Of a DNA stretch of 64,000 bases, positions 1 through 9,711 are shown piece by piece; the stretch's first letter is position 1; the number at the start of each line of letters is the position of its first letter. The stretch lies in the NCBI GenBank assembly GCA_029267635.1, contig JAJUIK010000001.1, positions 310,001-374,000 of the forward strand, written 5' to 3'. The notes beneath the pieces are model-generated. The model was given only the letters and a program-made list of their open reading frames with translations. It ran no database searches and was not told the DNA's origin. A program made the translations under genes and the position numbers. The DNA is from Moraxellaceae bacterium (GTDB lineage Bacteria > Pseudomonadota > Gammaproteobacteria > Pseudomonadales > Moraxellaceae).

Positions 1-172
1 TGAAACCATGTATGACTTACCGAGCCGTAGCGATGTTGGCACCGTGGTGATCAATGAAGCGGTGATCAATGGAACAGCTGAGCCAGTATTTAAGCCAGAG
101 CGTTTGCCCAAAGTAGAAACTGAAGAAGTAGTCAAATCAGATCTTAAAGTGATTGATTCTAAATCGGCTTAA
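1..172 (+). CDS. clpX: ATP-dependent Clp protease ATP-binding subunit ClpX, C-terminal end (partial)
   Basis: The window opens inside a plus-strand reading frame (first complete codon at base 2) encoding 56 residues before a TAA stop. It reads [22 protein letters not shown], the typical end of the small C-terminal AAA+ subdomain of ClpX, followed by a poorly conserved acidic tail ending SKSA. ClpX is the hexameric unfoldase that feeds tagged proteins into ClpP in the cytoplasm. ATPase motifs and the zinc-binding N-domain lie outside the window. A hairpin and T-run follow the stop, so clpX ends its transcription unit here. Identification rests on the tail only, but the MYDLPS segment is characteristic. 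Confidence 0.85.
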   Translation, partial: ETMYDLPSRSDVGTVVINEAVINGTAEPVFKPERLPKVETEEVVKSDLKVIDSKSA

Positions 173-195
173 GTTTTGATTGTGTGCTGAAAGGA

Positions 196-235
196 CGTGT
201 AGTGTCGAAAGGATGCTACACGTTTTTTCTTTTTT
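196..235 (+). terminator. Intrinsic terminator after clpX
   Basis: A 7-bp stem (CGTGTAG with CTACACG, arms at 196-202 and 216-222) is followed by a T-rich run to 235. It lies 24 bases after the clpX stop. Confidence 0.8.
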
Positions 236-261
236 GTAGAAAGAAAATATTTCTCTGTAAT

Positions 262-290
262 AAAAAGGCACCTGATTCAGGTGCCTTTTT
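262..290. terminator. Bidirectional terminator between clpX and the fumarase gene
   Basis: An almost perfect palindrome, AAAAAGGCACCTGA facing its complement, gives a strong stem with A/T runs on both sides. It can end transcription of the minus-strand fumarase gene (stop at 306) and back up the clpX terminator. Confidence 0.85.
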
Positions 291-305
291 ATGTCTATTC
301 AGAGA

Positions 306-1832
306 TTACTGAGCAGCAGCATCTACGACTGGAATCTTACCAATCTTGGCTTGCCAGATTTTTGGTGCAATCGCGTGGATGGAAGTACCGTTGACGTCTA
401 CAGCAACAGAAACCGGCATATCTTCAACCACGAACTTGTAGATCGCTTCCATACCGAGATCTGCAAAGGCAACAACTTCAGCCTGACGTACTGCTTTAGA
501 CACGAGGTAAGCTGCACCACCCACGGCCATCAAATAAGTGGCTTTGTGGTCTTTGATCGCTTCGATTGCAGCAGGACCACGATCCGCTTTACCGATCATA
601 CCGAACAGACCAGTATGCTCAAGCACTTTACGCGTGAACTTGTCCATACGTGTTGCGGTTGTAGGGCCAGCAGGACCAACCACTTCGTCACGGACTGGAT
701 CGACTGGACCTACGTAGTAAATGAACTTGCCTTTCAAATCAACAGGAAGCTCTTCACCATTGTCGATCATTTCAACCATACGTTTGTGTGCTGCATCACG
801 ACCAGTGTACATGGTACCGCTGAGCAACAAGGTATCACCTGGCTGCCAAGAGTTCATTTCTTCTTGGGTAATCGTGTCTAGATTCACACGCTTAGATTTA
901 GAGGCATCCCAAGTCACTTGTGGATAGTCTTCAAGTTTAGGTGCTTGGATATGCGCAACACCTGAACCATCAAGCTGGAAGTGTGCGTGACGAGTCGCTG
1001 CACAGTTCGGGATCATACCGACTGGTTTGCCTGCTGCGTGGCAAGGGTAATCTTTGATCTTGATGTCAAGAACAGTCGTTAAACCACCGAGACCTTGTGC
1101 ACCAATACCGAGTGCATTCACTTTCTCGAAGATTTCGATACGAAGTTCTTCCATCTTGCTTTGTGGACCACGACGAAGCAATTCGTCCATGTTGATCTCT
1201 TCCATCAATGCTTCTTTCGCAAGCATCATGGCTTTTTCTGCAGTACCACCGATCCCGATGCCGAGCATGCCAGGAGGACACCAGCCTGCACCCATAGTTG
1301 GAACAGTTTTCAATACCCAATCCACGATTGAGTCAGATGGGTTCAACATCGCCAGTTTAGATTTGTTTTCTGAACCGCCACCTTTGGCTGCAACGGTAAT
1401 ATCCACTTTGTTGCCTGGAACGAGTTTGTAGTGGATCACTGCAGGCGTGTTGTCTTTGGTGTTTTTACGGCCAAAAGCAGGATCTGCCAAAACAGAAGCA
1501 CGAAGTACGTTGCTGTTTTCCAGGTAACCTTGGCGTACACCTTCGTTGATCGCATCATCCAAGCTCATGGTTAAATCAAATTTAACGTCTAAGCCCACTT
1601 CAAGGAATACGTTCACAATACCAGTATCTTGACAGATCGGACGATGGCCCTCTGCACACATGCGAGAGTTGATCAGGATTTGTGCAATTGCGTCTTTGGC
1701 CGCCTGGTTCTCTTCGCGATCATAGGCACGAGACATTGCTTGAATAAAGTCTTGTGGGTGATAGTACGAAATGAACTGTAGCGCGTCCTTGATCGATGTG
1801 ATCAAGTCATCTTGCTTGATAATAGTGGTCAT
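306..1832 (-). CDS. fumA: Fumarate hydratase, class I (iron-sulfur)
   Basis: Reversible hydration of fumarate to L-malate in the TCA cycle, by the oxygen-sensitive [4Fe-4S] class I enzyme rather than the FumC type. The protein is 508 residues, close to class I bacterial fumarases. An N-terminal Fe-S hydro-lyase alpha domain covers roughly residues 10-285 and a beta domain roughly 330-500. Likely cluster cysteines are C67 (in ICQDTG), C185 (in GWCPPG) and C277 (in IPNCAATRH); their spacing matches that of the E. coli FumA ligands as I remember them. The frame stays open 13 codons further upstream (to 1871), but the ATG at 1832 has an AAGAG ribosome site about 9 bases before it and begins MTTIIKQDD, so it is preferred. 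Single gene, divergent from the methyltransferase. Confidence 0.93.
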   Translation of the reverse strand: MTTIIKQDDLITSIKDALQFISYYHPQDFIQAMSRAYDREENQAAKDAIAQILINSRMCAEGHRPICQDTGIVNVFLEVGLDVKFDLTMSLDDAINEGVRQGYLENSNVLRASVLADPAFGRKNTKDNTPAVIHYKLVPGNKVDITVAAKGGGSENKSKLAMLNPSDSIVDWVLKTVPTMGAGWCPPGMLGIGIGGTAEKAMMLAKEALMEEINMDELLRRGPQSKMEELRIEIFEKVNALGIGAQGLGGLTTVLDIKIKDYPCHAAGKPVGMIPNCAATRHAHFQLDGSGVAHIQAPKLEDYPQVTWDASKSKRVNLDTITQEEMNSWQPGDTLLLSGTMYTGRDAAHKRMVEMIDNGEELPVDLKGKFIYYVGPVDPVRDEVVGPAGPTTATRMDKFTRKVLEHTGLFGMIGKADRGPAAIEAIKDHKATYLMAVGGAAYLVSKAVRQAEVVAFADLGMEAIYKFVVEDMPVSVAVDVNGTSIHAIAPKIWQAKIGKIPVVDAAAQ

Positions 1833-1881
1833 ATCAGAATTCTCTTGAGCGGGCTGAAAGCTAGCGGGCAAATTATAAGAT

Positions 1882-1917
1882 AAAAAGCAGGATTTGTGGG
1901 CGTTTAAACTGCTTTTT
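1882..1917. promoter_or_regulatory. Terminator-like hairpin in the fumA/methyltransferase divergent region
   Basis: AAAAAGCAG (1882-1890) and CTGCTTTTT (1909-1917) are exact complements separated by 18 bases. The stem ends in T-runs on both strands, like an intrinsic terminator, but it lies in the 5' leader region of two divergent genes, 50-85 bases upstream of the fumarase start. It could be an attenuator or an insulating terminator. The sequence is seen; the role is inferred. Confidence 0.4.
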
Positions 1918-2016
1918 GGGCAAAAGTTTAATAAATTAATCAGACTGATAAGTAACCAAGAAGCCTGGAAATAGCTGGCTCGTCGGTGTCTAAAGAAAAG
2001 GAATAAATGGGTAAAA

Positions 2017-2655
2017 ATGCAAGATCAGAACGCACTTGCCGCACAGATCATTCCACTGTATCAAAACTATGCCCGGCAGTGGGATGACGTACGTCGTGGA
2101 CAGAATTATCAGCAGGGTTGGCTGGCGCGATTTACGGCCTTGTTGCCTGCACGGGGAGCGATTCTGGATGTGGGTTGCGGTTCCGGATTGCCGATCGCAG
2201 GAGTGTTGATTCAGCATCATTTTCGGGTGACGGGGATTGATAGTGCTCCAGCCATGCTGGAACTGGCGCAAGCACGCTTTCCTCAGCATAGTTGGCAGCA
2301 GGCCGATATGCGTAGTCTGAATTTAGCACAGCAATTTGACGGCATTCTGGCTTGGGACAGTTTTTTTCATTTAACCCATCAGGATCAAAGACTGATGTTT
2401 GGTATCTTTCAGCAACATGCCAAAACAGGCACGGTTTTGATGTTTAGCAGTGGTCCTGAACATGGCGAAGCGATTGGCGAGTTTGCAGGAGAACCGTTAT
2501 ACCATGCCAGTCTAGCACCAGCAGAATATGAGCAGTTACTTTATCAACATGGTTTTCAGCTGATTGAGATGCGAATAAATGATCCTGAATGTGCAGGGCA
2601 TACGGTGTGGCTGGCACAAGCTGTAGAGAGGTTGAGAGTAGAGGGAGTGCCATAA
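2017..2655 (+). CDS. Class I SAM-dependent methyltransferase
   Basis: A 212-residue cytoplasmic protein with a Rossmann-type methyltransferase fold. Motif I is ILDVGCGSGLP near residue 50, binding S-adenosylmethionine; an acidic residue follows in VTGIDSAPAML (motif II), and QADMRSL and DGILAWDSFFHL fit motifs III and IV. The pattern resembles the Methyltransf_11/25 group acting on small molecules or proteins. Substrate is not evident. The start is ATG 2017, preceded by AAAGGA at 1997-2002, a slightly long spacing; ATG 2007 is in another frame. It is a lone gene between divergent fumA and convergent ackA-pta, which gives no clue to its function. Confidence 0.8.
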   Translation: MQDQNALAAQIIPLYQNYARQWDDVRRGQNYQQGWLARFTALLPARGAILDVGCGSGLPIAGVLIQHHFRVTGIDSAPAMLELAQARFPQHSWQQADMRSLNLAQQFDGILAWDSFFHLTHQDQRLMFGIFQQHAKTGTVLMFSSGPEHGEAIGEFAGEPLYHASLAPAEYEQLLYQHGFQLIEMRINDPECAGHTVWLAQAVERLRVEGVP

Positions 2656-2687
2656 AAAAAGCCACCCAATTTTGCAATTGAATGGCT
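2654..2687 (-). terminator. Terminator of the ackA-pta operon
   Basis: Read on the minus strand, AGCCATTCAATT and a near-complement (two mismatches) form a stem around TGCA/TTGC, followed by seven T residues. It lies just after the pta stop and abuts the stop of the convergent methyltransferase gene. Confidence 0.8.
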
Positions 2688-2704
2688 ATCAGCGGAGTTA
2701 AAGA

Positions 2705-4849
2705 TTATTTTGCTGCGGCTTGTTGTTCTGATTGGATCGCAGTCAATGCAATGGTAAACACGATATCATCCACCAATGCACCACGAGACAAGTCATTCAC
2801 AGGCTTGTTCAGACCTTGTAACATCGGACCGACACTGACCACATTGGCAGAACGTTGAACTGCTTTATAAGTGGTGTTACCGGTATTCAAATCTGGGAAG
2901 ATGAATACATTGGCGCGGCCTGCTACTGGAGAGTTTGGTGCCTTAGAACGGCCCACACTTTCCACAGAGGCTGCGTCATACTGCAATGGACCATCGATTA
3001 ACAGATCAGGACGACGCTCTTGTGCAATACGCGTGGCTTCGCTAACTTTTTCAACATCTGCACCCGCACCAGAGGTACCGGTTGAGTAGCTGATCATCGC
3101 AATGCGTGGATCAATACCGAAGGCTTTTGCAGAATCTGCCGATTGAATGGCAATTTCAGCTAATTGCTCAGCCGTTGGATCCGGGTTGATCGCGCAGTCA
3201 CCATACACATAGACTTCATCCGGCAACAGCATAAAGAATACTGAAGACACAAGAGAATAATCTGGTGCAGTTTTGATCAGCTGGAAGGCAGGACGTACGG
3301 TATTTGCCGTGGTATGCACTGCACCTGAAACCAAACCATCCACTTGATCAAGCGCCAGCATCATGGTGCCCAGCACCACCGTGTCTTGTAATTGATCTTT
3401 GGCTTGTACATCAGTGAGTTTGCCTTTACGCAACTCGACCATTGGTGCTACATAATTGTCGCGGATAGTGTCCGGATCGATAATTTCCAAATCTTCCGGC
3501 AGTTCGATATTGCGTGCTTTAGCCACTTCCAATACTGCTTCTGGCTTGGCCAGCAGGATACAGTGTGCAATGCCACGCGCCTGGCAAATCGCTGCCGCTT
3601 CAATGGTACGTGGCTCATCACCCTCAGGCAGTACGATACGTTTCTTCGCGGCAATGGATTTTTGCACTAACTCGTGGCGGAAAGCCGAAGGAGAAAGACG
3701 TGGTTTTACACCTTTCTGGCTGTAGCGTTGCAACCAGTTGACATCAATATGGCTCGAAACAAAGTGAGTGACTTGTTCAGCGCGTTCAATATCATCCGTT
3801 GGGATTTCGCTGCAGAAATTGCTCAGACGTAAGGCGGTTTCTAATGGGCTTAATGCGGTATGCAGGATCGGTAAACCTTGCTTAATGGCATTCTGGCAGA
3901 AATCGAGAATTTGTGTGCTTGGTGCCTGGCGGTCACTTAAAACAACACCTGCCAACGGAATACCATTGCTGGTCGCAAGGCTGCTGGCCAGTAATACGTC
4001 GGTACGTTCAGAGGCACTGATGATGAGCTCACCAGCTACGAACTTATTCAGTTCATTTTCAATGTTGGATGCAATCAGGCTGCTGTGTAAGACGCGACGA
4101 TGTTTGGCTTCACCCTGATGAATCCATTCCGCTTGGATGAGCGGTGCAATGTCTACGGTGCGTGGCACACTGAGCGTGTTGCTGAATGGAACCATGCCGA
4201 TAATCGGCAAGGCTTCGCTACCGATAAAACGGTTGTACTGTTGCAGTTCAGTGGTGAAACTTTCAATTTCCGCCGTTAAACGCAGTGATGAATCCATGGT
4301 TACCGGAATTTGCGCCGAACCTTCTGGCAAACCCTTGGTGCGCATGAGTAAAACCCCTGCGGTACGGGTAGAATTGGTACCACCGAACTGGCGTAAGCTG
4401 GCTTCAATTTTTTCAGCGGTTTTTTGTGGATTCTGAATATCGGCGGTGCTGACCAAGACGACTTTAGCATCAAGTGCTTGCGCCAGGCAGGCATTCATTT
4501 CGCTGACAAAATGGTCTTCACCATTGGGCATTAAGCCTTCCACGATGATCAGATCATAATGACTTGCAACTTCACGATGCAGACTGACTGCTTCTTCCAG
4601 CAATTCATCAGTTTGGCCTAAAGCCACCAGTTGCGATACTTTTTTGTGGGCAATTGGTGCCGCAGTTTTACCCTGAAATAAATGCTCGAATAATGCCGTA
4701 GTGCCATCGCGGGTATGTTGTGGACCTTGTGAAAAAGGTTTCAAGAAGCCTGCTTTAACACCATTGCAGTCTAGGGCATATACCATGCCCAGACATGCAG
4801 AAGTTAAACCGACACCTTCCCCAGTAGGAATCAATAGAATGGTATTCAT
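2705..4849 (-). CDS. pta: Phosphate acetyltransferase, long form
   Basis: Interconverts acetyl-CoA plus phosphate with acetyl phosphate plus CoA, linking glycolysis or acetate use to AckA. At 714 residues it is the long proteobacterial type. It has an N-terminal P-loop domain related to dethiobiotin synthetase (ILLIPTGEGVGLTS near residue 5), a central DRTGG domain (about 215-330) and a C-terminal PTA_PTB catalytic domain (about 390-705) with SYSTGTSGAGADV and FPDLNTGNTTYK. The gene follows ackA in the same direction with a 46-base gap, so the two are probably cotranscribed. A terminator follows its stop. Confidence 0.96.
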   Translation of the reverse strand: MNTILLIPTGEGVGLTSACLGMVYALDCNGVKAGFLKPFSQGPQHTRDGTTALFEHLFQGKTAAPIAHKKVSQLVALGQTDELLEEAVSLHREVASHYDLIIVEGLMPNGEDHFVSEMNACLAQALDAKVVLVSTADIQNPQKTAEKIEASLRQFGGTNSTRTAGVLLMRTKGLPEGSAQIPVTMDSSLRLTAEIESFTTELQQYNRFIGSEALPIIGMVPFSNTLSVPRTVDIAPLIQAEWIHQGEAKHRRVLHSSLIASNIENELNKFVAGELIISASERTDVLLASSLATSNGIPLAGVVLSDRQAPSTQILDFCQNAIKQGLPILHTALSPLETALRLSNFCSEIPTDDIERAEQVTHFVSSHIDVNWLQRYSQKGVKPRLSPSAFRHELVQKSIAAKKRIVLPEGDEPRTIEAAAICQARGIAHCILLAKPEAVLEVAKARNIELPEDLEIIDPDTIRDNYVAPMVELRKGKLTDVQAKDQLQDTVVLGTMMLALDQVDGLVSGAVHTTANTVRPAFQLIKTAPDYSLVSSVFFMLLPDEVYVYGDCAINPDPTAEQLAEIAIQSADSAKAFGIDPRIAMISYSTGTSGAGADVEKVSEATRIAQERRPDLLIDGPLQYDAASVESVGRSKAPNSPVAGRANVFIFPDLNTGNTTYKAVQRSANVVSVGPMLQGLNKPVNDLSRGALVDDIVFTIALTAIQSEQQAAAK

Positions 4850-4895
4850 AATGACCTTAAATATCGCTGTAATTTAATTGGGTAGTGGTCAATGG

Positions 4896-6113
4896 TTACG
4901 CAGAGCTAACCATTGCTTCAGGCTTTTTTGCAGCAAGAATCTCTTGCTCAACCACTTGTTTGGTTTCTTTGGCAATTCGACCTTCTTCATCGGTTGGGAT
5001 GACCCAGATTTGTGGGCCTGTGCCGGCATCGATGCGGCCTTCCGTACCACGTTTTAAACCGCTGTTTTGTTCTTTGCTCAGGTTGAAACCGAAGTGTGGC
5101 AAATAGCTCATGGTTTTTTCACGGATATACGCCGAGTTTTCACCAATACCACCGGTGAAGATCAAGCCGTCTAGGCGTGGCAGACCACAGCTGAGAGCAG
5201 CCAGTGATTTGGCCAAGCGATAGCAGAACACTTCAATCGCAAGCGTCGCATCTTCATTGCCTTGCTCAGAAGCTTCAATCAGGGTACGCATGTCATTTGA
5301 CAGGTTGTTAGACAAACCAAGCAAGCCGCTTTCTTTGTTCAGCATTTTGTCAATTTTATAGACATCCCAACCCAGGTTGGCTGCCAGGAAGCTGTGCAGA
5401 CTTGGATCAACATCACCACTACGGGTACCCATGACCAAGCCTTCAAGTGGTGTCAGACCCATAGAGGTATCTACGCTTTGGCCGTTCCAGATGGCACAGG
5501 TCGAGCTACCATTACCCAAGTGCGCTGTCAACCAGCCACCTTGCTTGAAGCTGCCTGCAAGCTCAGTACCGCGTTCAGATACATAAGCATGGCTGGTACC
5601 GTGGAAGCCGTAACGGCGTACGTTGTGTTCAGTGTACAAGAATTTTGGCACAGCATAGCGGTATGCATGCGCTGGCATGGTTTGGTGGAATGCTGTGTCA
5701 AATACCGCCACTTGTGGCAGTTCTGGGAACAGACGCATGGTGGCATCGATACCCACCAAGTGAGCAGGGTTGTGCAATGGGGCAAGCGGCGTTGCTGCAC
5801 GAATACGTTCTACAATTTCAGGAGTGAGTAATTCTGCTTTGGTTAACGTGCCGCCATGGACGACGCGGTGACCGATCGCTTGAGGCTTATATTGTGCTAA
5901 ACGCTCAAGGATGGTTTCCAATGCCTGTTCATGACCAGCATTTGGAATTGAAAGTTCAAGAGGTTGACCGCCGGCCGTAATCCCTTTGATACGCGCATCA
6001 GCAGAACCTAAGTTTTCTGCCAAACCATAGATTCGATCTTCACGATTCTCAGATACCAAAGCATATTTAAGAGAAGAAGACCCGCAATTAATTACTAATA
6101 CTGATGTAGACAC
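4896..6113 (-). CDS. ackA: Acetate kinase
   Basis: Transfers phosphate between acetyl phosphate and ADP, giving acetate plus ATP, or the reverse during acetate activation. The 405-residue protein matches the usual family length of about 400. Visible ASKHA motifs are [14 protein letters not shown] at the N-terminus, [26 protein letters not shown] and AHLGNGSST (phosphate binding), and [12 protein letters not shown] near the C-terminus. It is the first gene of an ackA-pta operon; the promoter should lie in the 312-base gap upstream, which contains an inverted repeat at 6149-6189. Confidence 0.96.
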   Translation of the reverse strand: MSTSVLVINCGSSSLKYALVSENREDRIYGLAENLGSADARIKGITAGGQPLELSIPNAGHEQALETILERLAQYKPQAIGHRVVHGGTLTKAELLTPEIVERIRAATPLAPLHNPAHLVGIDATMRLFPELPQVAVFDTAFHQTMPAHAYRYAVPKFLYTEHNVRRYGFHGTSHAYVSERGTELAGSFKQGGWLTAHLGNGSSTCAIWNGQSVDTSMGLTPLEGLVMGTRSGDVDPSLHSFLAANLGWDVYKIDKMLNKESGLLGLSNNLSNDMRTLIEASEQGNEDATLAIEVFCYRLAKSLAALSCGLPRLDGLIFTGGIGENSAYIREKTMSYLPHFGFNLSKEQNSGLKRGTEGRIDAGTGPQIWVIPTDEEGRIAKETKQVVEQEILAAKKPEAMVSSA

Positions 6114-6425
6114 GTTTTATTACCCAAATTCTAATTGAAATAGTCGTCCTAGATTGATCTATATGCAGTACAAAATGGATGCAATCTAGATCAGTAAGGA
6201 TGTTTTATCATGTGTTTTTTTTCTGTCCAAGATAGACTTTAGCAGATTAGACTTAAGCACTATCGACCCGAAAATGCTTAATAGCTAATATTTATCAGTT
6301 GATTATTTTTACTTATTAAAGTTTTTAAAATCAATCATCCACTGATTTTTTTCTGTTTCAATTCTTCTTGTCACCCGTCCAAATATAAGCTGCCGCAAAG
6401 GCTGTTTTTGTAATTTCCTGTAACT
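6114..6425. other. 312-bp intergenic region upstream of ackA
   Basis: AT-rich and non-coding. It must hold the ackA-pta promoter (minus strand) and the 3' end of the small membrane-protein gene. The only structure seen is the inverted repeat CTAGATTG (6149-6156) / CAATCTAG (6182-6189), 36-76 bases before the ackA start. No convincing small gene or RNA was found. Confidence 0.6.
6149..6189. promoter_or_regulatory. Inverted repeat in the ackA leader or promoter region
   Basis: Perfect 8-bp arms, CTAGATTG and CAATCTAG, are separated by 25 bases. The arms are too far apart for a terminator and no T-run follows; an operator or a leader-RNA stem is possible. Confidence 0.35.
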
Positions 6426-6845
6426 TTATCTCTCGTCTTCTGCCTGACGATATTTGATTTCTGACCAGCGTACAATCACATACGCAATTAGCGCCACCAT
6501 AAAAAACACCAGCATCATCCAGGCCAGACCTTGCAGGGTTTCAATAATCGTGCGGTAAATTTCCAGGAACCAGCGTTCCGTGGTGAGTTGCAGGATAATC
6601 CCTTGTTCATTTTTAGGCGTGTACATCATGGGGTTGATATATTTTTCCATATCATAAATCCGTACGCCCGATGAAATACCCACCACCATGCCGGCAAATT
6701 TGGTGTACTTGGCCCAGGAGCTATGGATCGGGTCATGAATAATCCGTGCCAAAATATTGTTGATTGAGCCGGAAAATAACTGCATGACAATGAAGGAAAC
6801 CAGAAAGGCTAAAATGAACGTGCTGATCAGTAAATAGAAGAACAT
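6426..6845 (-). CDS. Small two-helix membrane protein of unknown function
   Basis: A 139-residue protein with a hydrophobic N-terminal helix (about residues 3-25) and a second near the C-terminus (about 108-128, MMLVFFMVALIAYVIV). The loop of about 80 residues between them contains YDMEKYINPMMYTPK and probably faces the periplasm if both ends are cytoplasmic; the tail EIKYRQAEDER is charged. I do not recognise a named family. An AGGAG-like sequence precedes the start and the frame is well formed, so it is probably a real gene. It stands alone between proA and ackA, all minus strand, with wide gaps on both sides. Confidence 0.7.
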   Translation of the reverse strand: MFFYLLISTFILAFLVSFIVMQLFSGSINNILARIIHDPIHSSWAKYTKFAGMVVGISSGVRIYDMEKYINPMMYTPKNEQGIILQLTTERWFLEIYRTIIETLQGLAWMMLVFFMVALIAYVIVRWSEIKYRQAEDER

Positions 6846-6951
6846 CGGATTCTCCTTTATTTATATGTTATTAAAATAATATGAATTTTCTGAAGGCTAT
6901 CCAGTCCCTACGCATAGGAACTGGAGATAAAACATGGATGAATCTTGTCAG

Positions 6952-8217
6952 TTATTGGCGGATCTGACCATCACCCAGCACGATCCATTTCTGTGAGGTC
7001 AGGCCTTCCAGACCGACTGGACCACGGGCATGGATTTTATCGGTGGAGATGCCGATTTCAGCCCCCAAACCGTATTCAAAACCATCTGCAAAGCGAGTAG
7101 AGGCATTCACCATGACCGAGCTAGAGTCCACTTGAGCCAAGAACTGACGTGCCAAGCTAAAGTTTTCGGTAATGATGGCATCGGTATGATGCGAGCCATA
7201 TTTGTTGATATGTTCAATCGCTTCAGCCATGCCGCTGACCACTTTCACCGCCAGAATCGGACCGAGATATTCGGTGTACCAGTCTTCTTCGCTGGCCGCG
7301 ATCACGCTGCTGCCCAAAATACGACGGGTTTGCAGACAGCCACGCAGTTCAACCTGTTTTTCTGCATACAGCTCGGCAATACGTGGCAAGAAAATTTCAG
7401 CGATTTTCTCATCGACCAATAAGGTTTCCATGGCATTGCAGACACCATAGCGATGGGTTTTGGCATTCAGGGCAATCGGCAGGGCTTTTTGCAAATCCGC
7501 TTGTGCTTCTACAAACACATGACAGTTACCATCGAGATGTTTGATCACCGGAATACGCGCTTCATTGCTGATGCGTTCAATCAGTCCTTTGCCACCACGT
7601 GGTACGATCACATCCACATATTCTGCCATGGTTATGAGATGACCCACAGCAGCACGGTCAGCCGTGGCAATCACTTGCACTGAGGCTTCAGGTAAACCAG
7701 CAGTTTTTAGACCATGTTGGATGGCTTCGGCAATCGCTTTGTTGGATTCGAGTGCTTCAGAACCGCCTCGCAAAATAATGGCATTGCCGGATTTTAATGC
7801 CAGGGCTGCAGCTTCGAGGGTCACATTCGGACGCGATTCGTAAATCATGCCGACTACCCCCAGAGGTACACGCATTTTACCGAGCTGGATGCCCGAAGGG
7901 CGGTAAGCCAGATCAGTGATTTCACCAATCGGGTCGATTAGGCTAATCACATCTTTTAAGCCTTGTAACATGCCTTGAAAGCGTGCGGGCGTTAGTTCTA
8001 AGCGATCAAGCAAGGCACTGTCGAGATTATTGTGGCGACCTTTGGTCATATCGACCTGGTTGGCAGCCAAAATCTGGGTTTCACTATTTTCCAAAGCGGT
8101 GTAAATAGCAGACAATGCATTGTTTTTGATGTGGGTAGACGCACTCGATAACACGCGCGATGCTTGGCGTGCCTGCTGTCCTACCGTTTGCATGTATTGT
8201 TCAATTGAATCTTGCAT
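6952..8217 (-). CDS. proA: Gamma-glutamyl phosphate reductase
   Basis: Second step of proline synthesis: NADPH-dependent reduction of gamma-glutamyl phosphate to glutamate semialdehyde. The 421-residue protein has the usual length and an aldehyde-dehydrogenase-like fold. Recognisable signatures include [29 protein letters not shown], and a catalytic-cysteine segment, [31 protein letters not shown] is near the C-terminus. proB is not adjacent. It reads in the same direction as the upstream nagZ but 278 bases away, so it probably has its own promoter. Confidence 0.96.
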   Translation of the reverse strand: MQDSIEQYMQTVGQQARQASRVLSSASTHIKNNALSAIYTALENSETQILAANQVDMTKGRHNNLDSALLDRLELTPARFQGMLQGLKDVISLIDPIGEITDLAYRPSGIQLGKMRVPLGVVGMIYESRPNVTLEAAALALKSGNAIILRGGSEALESNKAIAEAIQHGLKTAGLPEASVQVIATADRAAVGHLITMAEYVDVIVPRGGKGLIERISNEARIPVIKHLDGNCHVFVEAQADLQKALPIALNAKTHRYGVCNAMETLLVDEKIAEIFLPRIAELYAEKQVELRGCLQTRRILGSSVIAASEEDWYTEYLGPILAVKVVSGMAEAIEHINKYGSHHTDAIITENFSLARQFLAQVDSSSVMVNASTRFADGFEYGLGAEIGISTDKIHARGPVGLEGLTSQKWIVLGDGQIRQ

Positions 8218-8451
8218 AGCGGTTTGATCACTTAGAAACTTTCACTAAAGATAGTAGCAGTCTCTGCTCACCCCATAAAGTATTTCCCGGAAAAAACACG
8301 GTTTGCGGCTTAAAAGGATACAGGGTGGATTTGTCAGATGGTCTGGAAAGTTTGCGGTGTTTCTGACAGAAACCGTAGGTCAGATAGAGGGCGAGAGTGA
8401 ATCTATCTCGTTTGGGTAAGTGGTCAGTGACCAAGATAAGTTAGTTAAGCG

Positions 8452-8488
8452 AAAAATCCCCAGCACAGCAAAACGGATGGACTGGGGA
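8452..8488 (-). terminator. Terminator after nagZ
   Basis: On the minus strand TCCCCAG and CTGGGGA form a 7-bp stem (plus-strand arms 8457-8463 and 8482-8488) with an 18-base loop, followed by TTTTT. It starts 8 bases past the nagZ stop. Confidence 0.65.
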
Positions 8489-8495
8489 GAGGTGT

Positions 8496-9515
8496 TTACA
8501 TATTGTTTTTAAAGGCTTCAATCCGGGTTTTAACCGTTTTCCAGTGTTCGCCCAAATCTAACTTTTCTGCAATGCTGATATTTGGAATCTGGCCGCGCAT
8601 ACGTTCTAGACGCGCCTGATTCGGTAAAGGCAGATCCTGAATCGCTTCTAGCGCGATACACGCCGCGTCACGGTCATTGCAGACCAAGCCCATATCGCAA
8701 CCAGCATCCAAGGCAGCTTTAATACGTGCATCGGCACCACCAGCCACACAGGCAGCCTGCATACTGAGGTCATCAGAGAACAGTACGCCATCAAACTTCA
8801 GCTCTTGACGTAATACCTGCTGAATCCAGTACGGCGAGAAACCGGCAGGATTTGGATCGACCTGATCATAAATCACATGCGCCGGCATCAGAGCATCGAG
8901 TTGCGGCATGAGCTGGATAAAACTCTGCATATCCTGTTGATAGATGTCGTCATAACTGCGCGAATCGATCGCTGCAGCAATATGTGAATCTGCCTTGACC
9001 GAGCCATGGCCTGGAAAATGCTTGCCAGTGCAGGCCATCCCTGCAAGGTGCATGCCGTTTAAAAAGGCACGGGCCAGCGGAATAATATCGTCGATGTTCT
9101 GGGCAAACGCACGGTCGCCAATCACATCACTGATGGCATTGAGATCCAGCACTGGGGCAAAACTGAAGTCGATCCCGACCGCCAGCACTTCGCTGGCCAT
9201 CAGCCAGCCACATTGCTCAGCCAGTTCAAGGGCCTGTTTAGGCTGGGTTTGATACAGTTCACCAAAGCGTCCCATCGCCGGGAGTAATGTGAAGCCATTT
9301 CTGAGGCGTTGCACCCGGCCGCCTTCCTGATCCACGGCAATTAAAATATCGGGACGGATCTGACGCATATGATCGGTCAGGGCACGGACCTGGGCGGGAG
9401 ATTCGATATTGCGCGCAAATAAAATCATGCCGCCGACTTGCGGAGCCTGTAAGAGTTCAATATCTTCGGGAGTGAGGGTCGTGCCGGCGATGTCAAGCAT
9501 CAGTGCGCCAATCAT
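8496..9515 (-). CDS. nagZ: Beta-N-acetylhexosaminidase of peptidoglycan recycling
   Basis: Cytoplasmic glycoside hydrolase family 3 enzyme that removes GlcNAc from GlcNAc-anhydroMurNAc peptides; its products feed cell-wall recycling and, in species with AmpR, beta-lactamase induction. The 339-residue single-domain protein matches NagZ. Motifs seen are AVDQEGGRVQRL near residue 60, GKHFPGHGSVKADSH (the mobile loop with the catalytic His-Asp dyad characteristic of NagZ) near 160, and VLFSDDLSMQA with the nucleophile aspartate near 245. It begins at ATG 9515. Confidence 0.95.
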   Translation of the reverse strand: MIGALMLDIAGTTLTPEDIELLQAPQVGGMILFARNIESPAQVRALTDHMRQIRPDILIAVDQEGGRVQRLRNGFTLLPAMGRFGELYQTQPKQALELAEQCGWLMASEVLAVGIDFSFAPVLDLNAISDVIGDRAFAQNIDDIIPLARAFLNGMHLAGMACTGKHFPGHGSVKADSHIAAAIDSRSYDDIYQQDMQSFIQLMPQLDALMPAHVIYDQVDPNPAGFSPYWIQQVLRQELKFDGVLFSDDLSMQAACVAGGADARIKAALDAGCDMGLVCNDRDAACIALEAIQDLPLPNQARLERMRGQIPNISIAEKLDLGEHWKTVKTRIEAFKNNM

Positions 9516-9711
9516 ATCGGTATCCGTGTGCGAATTTTAGGGAAAAACAATACCTGAATTTTGCAATGATTTGCTACATTTTGTCAGCACAGAATATGCT
9601 AAAACTACACGAGATCAACAGAATTCATCGTTTAAGATTTTGCAGCGCTCAGATTTGTTTTGACTCCACTGCGTTGTAATATTGGTTAAAACCCAGGAAG
9701 TACGAATTTTT

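Noticed and set aside
6901-6922. Hairpin CCAGT...ACTGG downstream of proA
   Set aside because: Contains a mismatch and no T-run follows on the minus strand; too weak to list as a terminator.
8228-8434. 68-codon minus-strand frame between proA and nagZ
   Set aside because: No ribosome site, no recognisable features, and composition unlike the neighbouring proteins; treated as intergenic.
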